A stretch of 64,000 nt of DNA. Origin: Ideonella dechloratans. Lineage in GTDB: Bacteria; Pseudomonadota; Gammaproteobacteria; Burkholderiales; Burkholderiaceae_C. Location of the stretch: contig NZ_CP088081.1 of the NCBI RefSeq assembly GCF_021049305.1, positions 2,728,001-2,792,000 of the forward strand. Direction: 5' to 3'. A program made the translations under genes and the position numbers. The stretch's first letter is position 1; each line of letters starts with the position of its first letter. Of this stretch, positions 26,872 to 35,151 are shown piece after piece. Below the pieces are notes generated by a model that did no database searches, had not been told where the DNA came from, and saw only the letters and a list, made by a program, of their open reading frames with translations.

Positions 26872-29121
26872 TCAGCGGGACGCTGCCGGGTGGGTTTCTC
26901 CGGCCTGGCTCAGGGCCAGCGGCTCCGCAGCCGCCGTGGCGCTGGGCACGGCCACATGTTCGGCCACCCAGGCCGGCAGGTCGGCGCCGGGCATCGGGCG
27001 GCTGATCAGGTAGCCCTGCATCATGCGGCATTGCAGGCTGCGCAGCAGGTTCATCTGCGTGGTGTTCTCCACGCCCTCGGCCACCACGCGCAGACTGAGC
27101 GCCTGGGCCAGCGAGATGATCAGGTGGATCACCTCGCTCGCCTTGGGCTCGCGTCCGAGCTTGTTGACGAAGGAGCGGTCGATCTTCAGTTCTGAGATCG
27201 GCAGTTCGGTCAGATACTGAAGCGAGGAATACCCGGTGCCGAAGTCATCCACCGAGATCTGCACCCCCACCTCGTTGAGGCGGTGCAGCGTGGGCAGGAT
27301 GCTCTGCAGGTCCTTCATCAGGCTGCTCTCGGTGATCTCGAGCAGCAGCATGCGGTGCGGGATGCCATAGGGCTTGACCGCCTCGTGGATCAGGTCGACC
27401 AGATCCTGGCGCAGGAACATGCGGCTGGGCATGTTCACGGCGATGGACTCGTTGAAGCCGAAGGCCTGGCGCCATTCGTGGGCCTGGCGGGCGGCCTCGC
27501 GCAGCGCCCATTCGGACAGCGGCACGATCAGGCCGGTTTCCTCGGCCATCGGGATGAACTCGTTGGGCGGCACCAGGGCGTCGCCGCGGCGCCAGCGCAT
27601 CAGCGCCTCCACGCCCATCAGGCGGCCACTCTGGGCGTCCACCTTGGGCTGGTAGTACAGCACCAGTTCGTTGCGCTCGATGGCCTTGTGCAGCGCGGTT
27701 TCCAGCTCCAGCTTCTCGCGGTCGCGCACCGCCAGATTGGGCGTGTAGAGCACCGAGCCGTTGCGGCCGCGGTCCTTGGCGGCGTACATCGCCACGTCGG
27801 CATTGCGCAGAAGATCGGCCACGGTCTGGCCGTCCTGCGGGTACAGCGCGATGCCCACGCTGGCGGTGGCGAAGAACTCCTGGTCGGCCACATAGACCGG
27901 CTGGCGCAGGGCCTCCAGGATGCGCTGGGCCACCCGCTCGGCGTCGCGCTCGTCCTCCACCTCGGGCAGCAGGGCCACGAACTCGTCGCCTCCCAGGCGG
28001 CCCACGGCCTCCAGTGCGCGGTGGAAGCGCGAGCCCACGGCCTCGACGGTGCCGTCGAAGATCTGGTCGCTGTGGCGCACGCAGCCGCGCAGGCGCATGG
28101 AGACCTCGAGCAGCAGCTCGTCGCCGGCCGCATGGCCCAGGGTGTCGTTGATGTTCTTGAAACGGTCCAGGTCGATCAGCAGCAGGGCCATCTTGTGGCC
28201 CATGCGCCGGGCCTGCTCCAGCGCCCGCTCGGCCCGCCAGTTGAACTGGCGCCGGTTGGGCAGCTGGGTCAGCGGGTCCTTGTTGGCCAGCTTGCGGATG
28301 GAGTCCTCGGCCTGGTGGCGCTCGGTCACGTCCTGCACGATGCCGGTGTAGCCGACGCACTGGCCGTATTCGCCGAACTCGGGCTCGCCTTCGACGTGGA
28401 TGATGCGGTTGCGCTTGACGCCGCGCGAGAGCGGCACGTCCATCGCGATGCCGAAGACCTGGCGCACGATCTGGCGCATGCCGCGGATCAGCCCGTGGCG
28501 TTCCTCGCGGGTCATCATGCGCAGCAGGTCACGGAAGCTCAGGCGGTCGTCCGGCGCGCTGCCGAACACGCGCAGCGCCTCCTCGGAAAGCTCCATGCCG
28601 AAGGGCAGGCCGCGCTCGGGGTGGTGCCACCACTCGAAGCTGCCCATGCGGGCCAGATCCTGGGCCCGGGCCAGCTTGGCGCGGCTGCGGATCAGCTCCT
28701 GCTGGGTGCGGGCGGCGCGCAGCATGTGGCGCAGGCGGCCGGCCAGCAGGCTCCACTGGTTGGACTTGACGAAGAAATCGGTGGCGCCGGCGTCATAGGC
28801 CCGCTTGATGGAGGCCTCGTCGTCCAGGCCGGTCAGCATCAGCACGGGCACGTTCTCCAGCCCGTACATGCCACGCAGTTCCTCGCAGGTCTCGAAACCG
28901 TCCAGACCCGGCATGCGTGCGTCCAGCACCACCAGGTCCTGAATCCAGCCGCCCAGGATGCGCAGGGCCTCGTCGCCGCTGCTGGCCTCGGTCACGTCGA
29001 AGCCATGCTTGGACAGGGCCGCGGAGACCAGCATCAGGTTGACCTCGTCGTCGTCGACCAGCAGGACCTTGGGCCGATCCTCGACCTGTTCCTGCAACGA
29101 AGACGCGCCGCTGCTCCTCAT
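26872..29121 (-). CDS. Response regulator with REC-PAS-GGDEF-EAL domains
   Basis: This 749-residue protein joins a phospho-receiver to both halves of cyclic di-GMP metabolism. REC covers about residues 18-135, with phosphoacceptor Asp67 in VVLDARMPG. It is followed by a PAS-like domain (about 165-280), GGDEF at 377-381 (LGGDEFVALLPE, intact) and an EAL domain with the catalytic EAL at 505-507. The DFGTGYSSLQYL loop and LEITESSL segment are also intact, so phosphodiesterase activity is likely. ATG at 29121 overlaps the stop of the HPt gene (ATGA), so the two are coupled and very likely form one phosphorelay. The frame runs on upstream, but that part overlaps HPt and is not coding. Which activity dominates cannot be told from sequence. 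Confidence 0.92.
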   Translation of the reverse strand: MRSSGASSLQEQVEDRPKVLLVDDDEVNLMLVSAALSKHGFDVTEASSGDEALRILGGWIQDLVVLDARMPGLDGFETCEELRGMYGLENVPVLMLTGLDDEASIKRAYDAGATDFFVKSNQWSLLAGRLRHMLRAARTQQELIRSRAKLARAQDLARMGSFEWWHHPERGLPFGMELSEEALRVFGSAPDDRLSFRDLLRMMTREERHGLIRGMRQIVRQVFGIAMDVPLSRGVKRNRIIHVEGEPEFGEYGQCVGYTGIVQDVTERHQAEDSIRKLANKDPLTQLPNRRQFNWRAERALEQARRMGHKMALLLIDLDRFKNINDTLGHAAGDELLLEVSMRLRGCVRHSDQIFDGTVEAVGSRFHRALEAVGRLGGDEFVALLPEVEDERDAERVAQRILEALRQPVYVADQEFFATASVGIALYPQDGQTVADLLRNADVAMYAAKDRGRNGSVLYTPNLAVRDREKLELETALHKAIERNELVLYYQPKVDAQSGRLMGVEALMRWRRGDALVPPNEFIPMAEETGLIVPLSEWALREAARQAHEWRQAFGFNESIAVNMPSRMFLRQDLVDLIHEAVKPYGIPHRMLLLEITESSLMKDLQSILPTLHRLNEVGVQISVDDFGTGYSSLQYLTELPISELKIDRSFVNKLGREPKASEVIHLIISLAQALSLRVVAEGVENTTQMNLLRSLQCRMMQGYLISRPMPGADLPAWVAEHVAVPSATAAAEPLALSQAGETHPAASR

Positions 29122-29531
29122 GGACCGACACCACCACCCAGCTGTTGCGCCACCGCCGCATGCACGCGGGCGGCCTCTTCCTGGAACTGCGTCACCAGCC
29201 CGGGCAGCAGCTCGGGCTGCGCGTCGCGCACGGCCTGCTCCATCTGGGCGCACAGGCGCGAGAGCTGCAGGGCCCCCACGCTGGCCGAAGCCGACTTGAG
29301 GGCGTGGGCGGCGTGGGACAGGGCCGCCGTGTCGCCGGCGCCGAAGGCCTGGCCGATGGCGGCCTCCTGGGCGGCCAGCGAGCGCTGGTAGGTCTGGAGC
29401 ACCCGCTGCAGAAAGCTGCCGCCCACCGGATCGAGGGCGCGCAGCTGATCCAGACAGGCAGCATCCAGCACCGCACTGCCGCTGTCGGCAGCACCGGTCT
29501 CGGACCTGGGATCCCGCGGGGTGTCAAACAT
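29118..29531 (-). CDS. HPt (histidine phosphotransfer) domain protein
   Basis: The 137-residue protein is a single four-helix HPt domain. It carries the phosphorylatable His76 in AAHALKSASASVGA, the canonical HxLKS motif, followed by LSRLCAQMEQAV. It would shuttle phosphate between a hybrid kinase and a receiver, most simply the REC domain encoded by the next, overlapping gene. I chose ATG at 29531 (MFDTPRDPRS), preceded by AGAAAG. The frame continues upstream, but that portion is Arg/Ser-rich and not protein-like. A minus-strand CACAAT at 29595-29590 may be its -10. No hybrid kinase is adjacent. The divergent kinase at 29783 is of the simple type. Confidence 0.88.
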   Translation of the reverse strand: MFDTPRDPRSETGAADSGSAVLDAACLDQLRALDPVGGSFLQRVLQTYQRSLAAQEAAIGQAFGAGDTAALSHAAHALKSASASVGALQLSRLCAQMEQAVRDAQPELLPGLVTQFQEEAARVHAAVAQQLGGGVGP

Positions 29532-29770
29532 CTTTCTAGGGCAAAACGCGAACGTGAGTCGGCTCTGGCGGCGGCTTCGGGACGGGGTCATTGTGCCGCG
29601 AACCGGTGCCCCACCGAGTTCCACCCGGTCAAGGGTGCGAGCTCGTAGCATCGACGCACGTTTCTATCACGTCAAGCCAGAAATAGGCCTGTTCCGACCG
29701 GTTCCCGTGCATTTCTGTCGCAGATGAACCATGCGGGGCCTCCCCCAGCGGTGGCCCCCGAGCCGCTCCT

Positions 29771-29776
29771 TACAAT
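29771..29776 (+). promoter_or_regulatory. -10 element of the PAS histidine kinase gene, leaderless arrangement
   Basis: TACAAT ends 6 bases before ATG 29783. Transcription would start at about the start codon. The remainder of the gap between this gene and the HPt gene (29532-29770) shows nothing else I can name. Confidence 0.45.
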
Positions 29777-29782
29777 CCCTGC

Positions 29783-31399
29783 ATGCCCGTCCCGACCCAA
29801 GTCCGTCGCCTGCGCGGCCGCAGCCTCGCCCTGAGCCTGACCGTGGCGGCCCTGCTGGCGGCCACGCTGGCCGTGGGATGGCAGCTGGTCGGCGCCCCCG
29901 CCGGGCCGGTCGAGCTTTCGGGCCCCTGGTCCTGGCTGCCGATGCTGGTGTTCGGCGCCGCCTGCGCGGCGGCGGGGCTGCTGTGGGGCCGGCTGGAGCG
30001 TCACGCCCAGCTGCGTCAGGCCACGCAGAGCCAGCAGGCCCTGGCCGAGCTGACCGAGGGCTGGATCTGGCGCAGCGATGAACAGCACCGCGTGGTGAGC
30101 TGGCGCCCGCCCCCCGGCGCACCGGCCACCGCCTGGACCGAACAACTGCCCACCGGGCAGCTGCTGCACACCCACTTCGAGGTGGCCGACCCCTTGCCCA
30201 GCCCCGGTGCCCTGCTGGCGCGGCTGGACGCGCAGGCCATGATCCCGGCACTGCGCGTGGTGCGCCATGGCACGCCGCCCACCCACTGGCGCCTGCGCGC
30301 CCTGCCCCAGTACGACATGCGAGGCCAGTTCGCCGGCTATGTGGGCACCATCGCCCCGGTGGATGCCGAGGAGCAGCGCCGGCTCGACCAGTCCGTGCTG
30401 CAGCGGCTGTGGGGCGAACTGGACATGCCGGTGGTCATCCTGCGGCCCCGCGGGGCCGATGCCAGCGGGCCCGACTGGGATGTGCAGGCCCTGTCCCCGG
30501 ACGCCGCCCGGCTGCTGGGCGCCAAGAGCCAGCAGACGGACTGGCAGCTGGTCCAACAGGCCTTGCCGGGCGATGTGCAGGCCTCGTTGCGCAAGCTGCC
30601 CGAGGGCGAGAGCCGGGTGGCCGGTGACTGGAAGATCGACCTGCTGCCGCTGAACTGCGAAGGCGAGACGCTGGGGCGCCTGCTGCTGCTGCGCCCGGCC
30701 CAGGATCCGGCCGCCGAGACCGCCGTCAGCGCCGCCGACCAGGATTCCTTCGTCTATTCCGTCTCGCACGACCTGCGCGCCCCGCTGCGGGTGGTCGACG
30801 GCTTCGCCCGCATCCTGAAGGAAGACTACGGGCGCTTCCTGGACCGCATCGGCAACGACCACCTGGACCGGGTGCTGTCGGCCAGCGCGCGCATGAACAG
30901 CATGATCGACGCGCTGCTGGCCCTCTCGCGCCTGCAGTCGCAGCCGCTGGCGCGCAAGCCGGTGGACCTGTCGCAGCTGGCCAACTACATCGTGGAAGAC
31001 CTGCGCAGCCAGGCGCCGGAACGCCAGGCCAGCATCACGATCGAGCCGGGGCTGGTGGTGCACGGCGACCCGACCCTGCTGCGCATCGCGATGGAGAACC
31101 TGCTGGGCAATGCCTGGAAGTACAGCGGGCAATGCGAGCGCACGGTCATCGAGTTCCGCTGCGAGCAGCAGGCCGAGCATGGCCGCGTGTTCGTGGTGGC
31201 CGACCAGGGCGCCGGTTTCGACATGCGCTTCGCGGACCGGCTGTTCGGCGTGTTCCAGCGCCTGCACAGCCCTAAGGATTTCCAGGGCACCGGTGTGGGC
31301 CTGGCCTCGGTGCGGCGCATCCTGCGCCGGCGCGGCGGCGACATCTGGGCGGAATCGGAAGTGGGCAAGGGCGCCCGCTTCTACTTCACGCTGGGCTGA
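29783..31399 (+). CDS. Membrane-bound PAS sensor histidine kinase
   Basis: The 538 residues begin with two transmembrane segments (about 15-34 and 46-70) around a short periplasmic loop. Two weakly conserved PAS-like regions (about 80-300) and a classical kinase core follow. The phosphoacceptor is His329 in SVSHDLRAPLRVVDGF. The ATP-binding domain shows the N box (MENLLGNAWKYS), G1 (DQGAGFD), F box (FGVFQRLH) and G2 (GTGVGLA). The HisKA and kinase domains resemble phytochrome-like and bacteriophytochrome-associated kinases, but no chromophore domain is present. No cognate response regulator lies downstream on the same strand. The convergent ANTAR regulator and the divergent HPt gene are candidate partners. 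Confidence 0.9.
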   Translation: MPVPTQVRRLRGRSLALSLTVAALLAATLAVGWQLVGAPAGPVELSGPWSWLPMLVFGAACAAAGLLWGRLERHAQLRQATQSQQALAELTEGWIWRSDEQHRVVSWRPPPGAPATAWTEQLPTGQLLHTHFEVADPLPSPGALLARLDAQAMIPALRVVRHGTPPTHWRLRALPQYDMRGQFAGYVGTIAPVDAEEQRRLDQSVLQRLWGELDMPVVILRPRGADASGPDWDVQALSPDAARLLGAKSQQTDWQLVQQALPGDVQASLRKLPEGESRVAGDWKIDLLPLNCEGETLGRLLLLRPAQDPAAETAVSAADQDSFVYSVSHDLRAPLRVVDGFARILKEDYGRFLDRIGNDHLDRVLSASARMNSMIDALLALSRLQSQPLARKPVDLSQLANYIVEDLRSQAPERQASITIEPGLVVHGDPTLLRIAMENLLGNAWKYSGQCERTVIEFRCEQQAEHGRVFVVADQGAGFDMRFADRLFGVFQRLHSPKDFQGTGVGLASVRRILRRRGGDIWAESEVGKGARFYFTLG

Positions 31400-31420
31400 G
31401 GAGCCGCAGCCCCGGGTTCG

Positions 31421-32098
31421 TCAGGCCTGGCCGGGACGCGCCAGCAGCTCCACCGCATCCACCAAGGCCGCCGCCTGCGCGGCCAGCGAACGCCCGTCGG
31501 TCTGGGCCAGGCGGGTGAGGCGCTGCAGCGCCTCGGCGCGCGGCAGCGAATAGCGGTGCATCAGCACGCCCACCGCCAGCGGCACCGGGTCGTTCAGGGG
31601 GTCGACCGGCCGGCTGGCCGGGGCCAGCGGGGCCGGTGTCGCGCCCGTGGCCGGAGCCGTCGGCAGCGGCCGGGCCACCGGGGCATGCGATTCGCGTTCG
31701 CGCCTGGCGCGCACGGCGGCCACCGCCGCCTCCACCGTTGGCACGATCTGGGCGATGTCCAGCGGCTTGACCAGGTAGGCCACCGCGCCCAGTTCCTTGA
31801 CGCGGGCCACGGTGGCCGCGTCGGCGAAGGCCGAGAGGAACATGAAGGGCGTGCCCAGGGATTCGCGCAGGTAGTCGGCCACGTCGAAGCCGCTCTTGCC
31901 TTCCATGCGGATGTCCAGCAGGGCCAGATCGGGCCGGTGCTGGCGGGCCAGCAGGATGGCGTCGTCCCCGTTGTCGGCGTCGATCACCTCGAAACCGGCC
32001 TGCACCAAGCCGTGGGTCACCGTGGCCAGCACGAGCCGGTCGTCGTCGACGACCAGGATCTTGCCCTTGGACAGCGAGGTGGGATCGGGAACTGCCAT
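31421..32098 (-). CDS. ANTAR domain response regulator
   Basis: The 225-residue protein has a complete receiver domain (residues 13-130, KILVVDDD, phosphoacceptor Asp62 in LLDIRMEGKSGF, and the Lys of LVKPL). A Pro/Ala linker joins it to a C-terminal ANTAR domain (about 172-220; AVGVLMHRYSLPRAEALQRL). ANTAR proteins bind two-hairpin RNA motifs in leader transcripts and prevent termination when phosphorylated. It lies 23 bases after the large HisKA_2 kinase on the same strand, a pairing often seen for ANTAR regulators. A GACAAT box 7 bases ahead of its ATG suggests an extra promoter. ATG 32098 was chosen because the frame upstream overlaps the kinase gene. The RNA target is unknown. Confidence 0.9.
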   Translation of the reverse strand: MAVPDPTSLSKGKILVVDDDRLVLATVTHGLVQAGFEVIDADNGDDAILLARQHRPDLALLDIRMEGKSGFDVADYLRESLGTPFMFLSAFADAATVARVKELGAVAYLVKPLDIAQIVPTVEAAVAAVRARRERESHAPVARPLPTAPATGATPAPLAPASRPVDPLNDPVPLAVGVLMHRYSLPRAEALQRLTRLAQTDGRSLAAQAAALVDAVELLARPGQA

Positions 32099-32105
32099 GG
32101 TGCCG

Positions 32106-32111
32106 ATTGTC
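32106..32111 (-). promoter_or_regulatory. Candidate internal -10 element for the ANTAR regulator
   Basis: On the minus strand GACAAT is followed by 7 bases and the ATG at 32098, with CTGACA 19 bases upstream as a possible -35 inside the end of the kinase gene. Confidence 0.35.
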
Positions 32112-32121
32112 TCCGAACTGG

Positions 32122-35082
32122 TCACAGCGGTGTCAGCAGCGCCACGGCCGGCGGCGCCAGACGCAGCCGCGCCACCACCATCGGCCCCTCCTGGCTCAGC
32201 GAGATGGAGGCGCCCTTGCGCGGCAGCAGGGCCCGCACCAGGCCCAGGCCGGAAATGCCCGCGGGGACCTGGGCCAGGTTGAATTCGGGGGCCAGGCTCC
32301 CCGGATTGGCCACGCTCAGGGCCACTGCATCCTCGCCGCACTCCATGCGGCAGGCGATGGCGCCACCGGCGCTGTGCTTGATGGCATTGGTCAGCAGTTC
32401 GTTGACGGTCAGCGCCACGGGGATCGAGTCGGCCTCGGTCAGCGCGAAGCGGTGCGGGTCGGGCCCTTGCACTTCCATCGTGATCGGTCGACCGAACATG
32501 CGCTGCACCGACTGGGCGATGGCTTCCATCACCGCCTTGACGCGCAAGGGCCCGGTCATGCCCACCTGCAGGCCATGCACCTGGGCGATGGCATGCACAT
32601 GGCCCACCGCCTCGGCAATGGCGGCGCTGGCCTCGGGGTGGCGCTGGGCGTTCTGCTGCAGCAGGCCGGCCACGCCCTGCAGGTTGTTCTTGATGCGGTG
32701 GTGGACTTCCTTGACCAGCATCTCGCGCTGGGCGATGGCCGCGGCCAGACGGGCCTCCTCGGCCGCGCGCTGCTCGGTCACGTCGCTGGCCACCAGCAGC
32801 AGCTGGGTGCCGCCGGATTCACCCGCCGAGTCCAGCGAGACGATGCTCACGTCCCAGACCTCGGCCGCCTGCCCGGTCTGGGCGTCGGCTTCGCGGTGCA
32901 GCTCGCGCCGCACCGCCTCCTGGGTGCCGCTGGCCAGATGCAGGTCGGCCGACAGCGAGGCGGCCTCGATGCCGGGCAGCCACAGGGCCGGCTGACGGCC
33001 CAGGATGTCCTCGGCCGGGCGGCGCGCGAAGGCGCAGAGCTTCTGGTTGAGCTGCAGCACCTGCTGGTTGGCCCCATCGAACAGGGCAATGGCCAGGGGC
33101 GCCGTCTCGATGATGCGTTGCAGGCCGGCGCGGGCCTGGGCGATGCGGTTCTCGGCCTCGCGGCGACGCTCGATGTCCAGCAGGGCGAAGGTCAGCTGCC
33201 CGTCGTCGCCGGGGGCGCTGCCCTCGCGACCGGTCACCACCACATTGCCCACCACCCAGAAGGCGCGGCCGTCCCGGGCGGTCAGGCGGCACTCGAAGGT
33301 CTCGGCCTGCCCCTCCTCCAGCGTGTCCAGCCAGTCCTGGCGGCGCAGGGGGTGGTCGGGCTCGGCCGAGGCCACCACGCTGATGGGCAGGCCGATGAAG
33401 TCCGCCAGTTCGCCGCCGAACATGCGCCGGGCCGAGCGGTTCATCCAGGCGATGCCCTGCGGCCCCACGGTGACGATGCCCACCAGCACCGAGTCCAGGA
33501 TGGCGCGGGTGCGATCGGCCTGGGTCAGCAGGGTCTCGCGCACGCGGCGCCGCTCGTCCACGTTCACATAGGAGGCGATGCTGCCGGCCGACGGATCGGC
33601 CAGGTCCACCATGCGCTGGTGGACCTGCACCCACAGGGTGCTGCCGTCGCGCCGGCGCAGGCGCCGCTCGCCCTGCGCTCGCCCGTGCTGGGCCAGTTCG
33701 CGGCGCTCCTGGGCGGCGTACTGGAGGTACAGCGCCTCGTCCTCGTAGAGCTCCGACAGGGCCAGGCCCTGCAACTGCTCGCGCGGGTAGCCGGTGAGTT
33801 CGACCATGGCCAGGTTGGCGCGCCCGATGCGGCCATCGCGCTGGTAGGCGATGCCCACGTCCGACAGGTTGAACATCAGTTCGCGCTCGCGCTCCAGGCC
33901 GGCCAGCGCCGCCTGCTGCCGGCGCAGACGGGAGATGTCGGACACCACCGCCACCACCTCGTCGCCGGCCGCGGCACCGGCCCGCCGCAGGGCCAGCGAA
34001 CGCCAGGGCTGCTCCTCCGCGCCGGCGCTGTCACCGGCCGCCGGCTGGAACTCGGTCTCGAAGGCGCCCTGCTGCTGGAGCAGCTGCTGGGCCTGGACCG
34101 CGGCTGTGCCGTCCAGCCCGGCCCGGGTCATCACCTGGGCCAGGGACATCCCCCGGGCCTGACCGGCATCCAGGCCCAGCAGGGCCTCGAAGCGGGCATT
34201 GCAGCGCACCAGGGCGCCCCGGCGCAGGTAGGCGATGCCGGCGGGACTCACCTCCAGGATGGTGCCCAGCTCGTGCAGCAGCTGCTCGTTGTGGCGGCGC
34301 GCGGTCTCCTCCTCGGTCACGTCCAGCGTGACCACGGTGACGGCGGGCCGGCCGCCGGAGAGCTCGGCCGGCTCGACCCGGGTCATCAGCCAGCGCCGAC
34401 CGGTGTCGCGGTGCTCGACGGCATAGCGCACCTCGATGCGCTGACGCTGCCGCAGGGCCTGCTGCAGGCGCTCGTAATCGGCCATGGACTCGGCGGCCAC
34501 CACATCGCGGCCGACCGACATCAGCGACTGGCCCGGGGCGCCACGTTCGCCCTGGCCCTCGTCCTCCCCCCGCCCGGCGGCGGGCGGCGCGGCCGTGACC
34601 CAGCCGCGGGCCGCATCGTGGGTGGCCACGCCCAGGCCGGCCGTGCCCATCAGGGCGCTGATCTCGATGTGGGCCAGCTCACGGGCGTCTTCCAGCGCCA
34701 GGTCCTCGAACTGCACCAGCCAGCGCCCGGCGCCACCGGCCACGCCGCGGGAGGTGACCCGCCAGTGGCGCAAAGCGCCGCCTTCCATCGCCACCCAGCC
34801 CTCGCGCCGGCGCGATTCACCCCGGGCGGGCATCTGGGCCGGCCAGCCGATGAGTTCGGCCAGTTCGGGCGGCAGCCCGGCGAGGGCGTCCAGCCGGCCG
34901 CCCAGCGCCGCGCGCAGCGGCTCGTTGGCCAGCAGCACCCGCCCCTGGGGGTCGCTGAGCAGCAGCGGCAAGGGGCTGATGGAGACGCAGTCGGCCAATG
35001 CCGAGGGCACGGCCACGCCACCTTCGTGGGGGACATCGCCCGGCACCCGCGCGGCGGGCAACAGCTTGGATTTGATCGACAT
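32122..35082 (-). CDS. Multi-PAS sensor histidine kinase of the HisKA_2 type
   Basis: The 986-residue soluble kinase has no membrane segment. It carries about five or six consecutive PAS or PAS-PAC units over residues 25-780, recognisable by repeats such as LANEPLRAALGG, CNARFEALLGLD, RANLAMVELTGYP, MNRSARRMFGG and QLNQKLCAFARRP. The kinase core follows: EVHHRIKNNLQ with the phosphoacceptor His pair at 794-795, a hallmark of HisKA_2, then an HATPase domain with NELLTNAIKHS and a shortened glycine loop (GISGLGLVRAL). These kinases typically pair with stand-alone or ANTAR regulators, as here. A weak minus-strand TACACT (35113-35108) may be its -10. No cofactor-binding PAS signature is obvious, so the stimulus is unknown. 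Confidence 0.9.
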   Translation of the reverse strand: MSIKSKLLPAARVPGDVPHEGGVAVPSALADCVSISPLPLLLSDPQGRVLLANEPLRAALGGRLDALAGLPPELAELIGWPAQMPARGESRRREGWVAMEGGALRHWRVTSRGVAGGAGRWLVQFEDLALEDARELAHIEISALMGTAGLGVATHDAARGWVTAAPPAAGRGEDEGQGERGAPGQSLMSVGRDVVAAESMADYERLQQALRQRQRIEVRYAVEHRDTGRRWLMTRVEPAELSGGRPAVTVVTLDVTEEETARRHNEQLLHELGTILEVSPAGIAYLRRGALVRCNARFEALLGLDAGQARGMSLAQVMTRAGLDGTAAVQAQQLLQQQGAFETEFQPAAGDSAGAEEQPWRSLALRRAGAAAGDEVVAVVSDISRLRRQQAALAGLERERELMFNLSDVGIAYQRDGRIGRANLAMVELTGYPREQLQGLALSELYEDEALYLQYAAQERRELAQHGRAQGERRLRRRDGSTLWVQVHQRMVDLADPSAGSIASYVNVDERRRVRETLLTQADRTRAILDSVLVGIVTVGPQGIAWMNRSARRMFGGELADFIGLPISVVASAEPDHPLRRQDWLDTLEEGQAETFECRLTARDGRAFWVVGNVVVTGREGSAPGDDGQLTFALLDIERRREAENRIAQARAGLQRIIETAPLAIALFDGANQQVLQLNQKLCAFARRPAEDILGRQPALWLPGIEAASLSADLHLASGTQEAVRRELHREADAQTGQAAEVWDVSIVSLDSAGESGGTQLLLVASDVTEQRAAEEARLAAAIAQREMLVKEVHHRIKNNLQGVAGLLQQNAQRHPEASAAIAEAVGHVHAIAQVHGLQVGMTGPLRVKAVMEAIAQSVQRMFGRPITMEVQGPDPHRFALTEADSIPVALTVNELLTNAIKHSAGGAIACRMECGEDAVALSVANPGSLAPEFNLAQVPAGISGLGLVRALLPRKGASISLSQEGPMVVARLRLAPPAVALLTPL

Positions 35083-35151
35083 GGCAGGGCAGCTCGGCGG
35101 TGCACCGAGTGTAGCGGCGCCTCACCGCCCTGACCGGTTCCCGGCGCGGCT

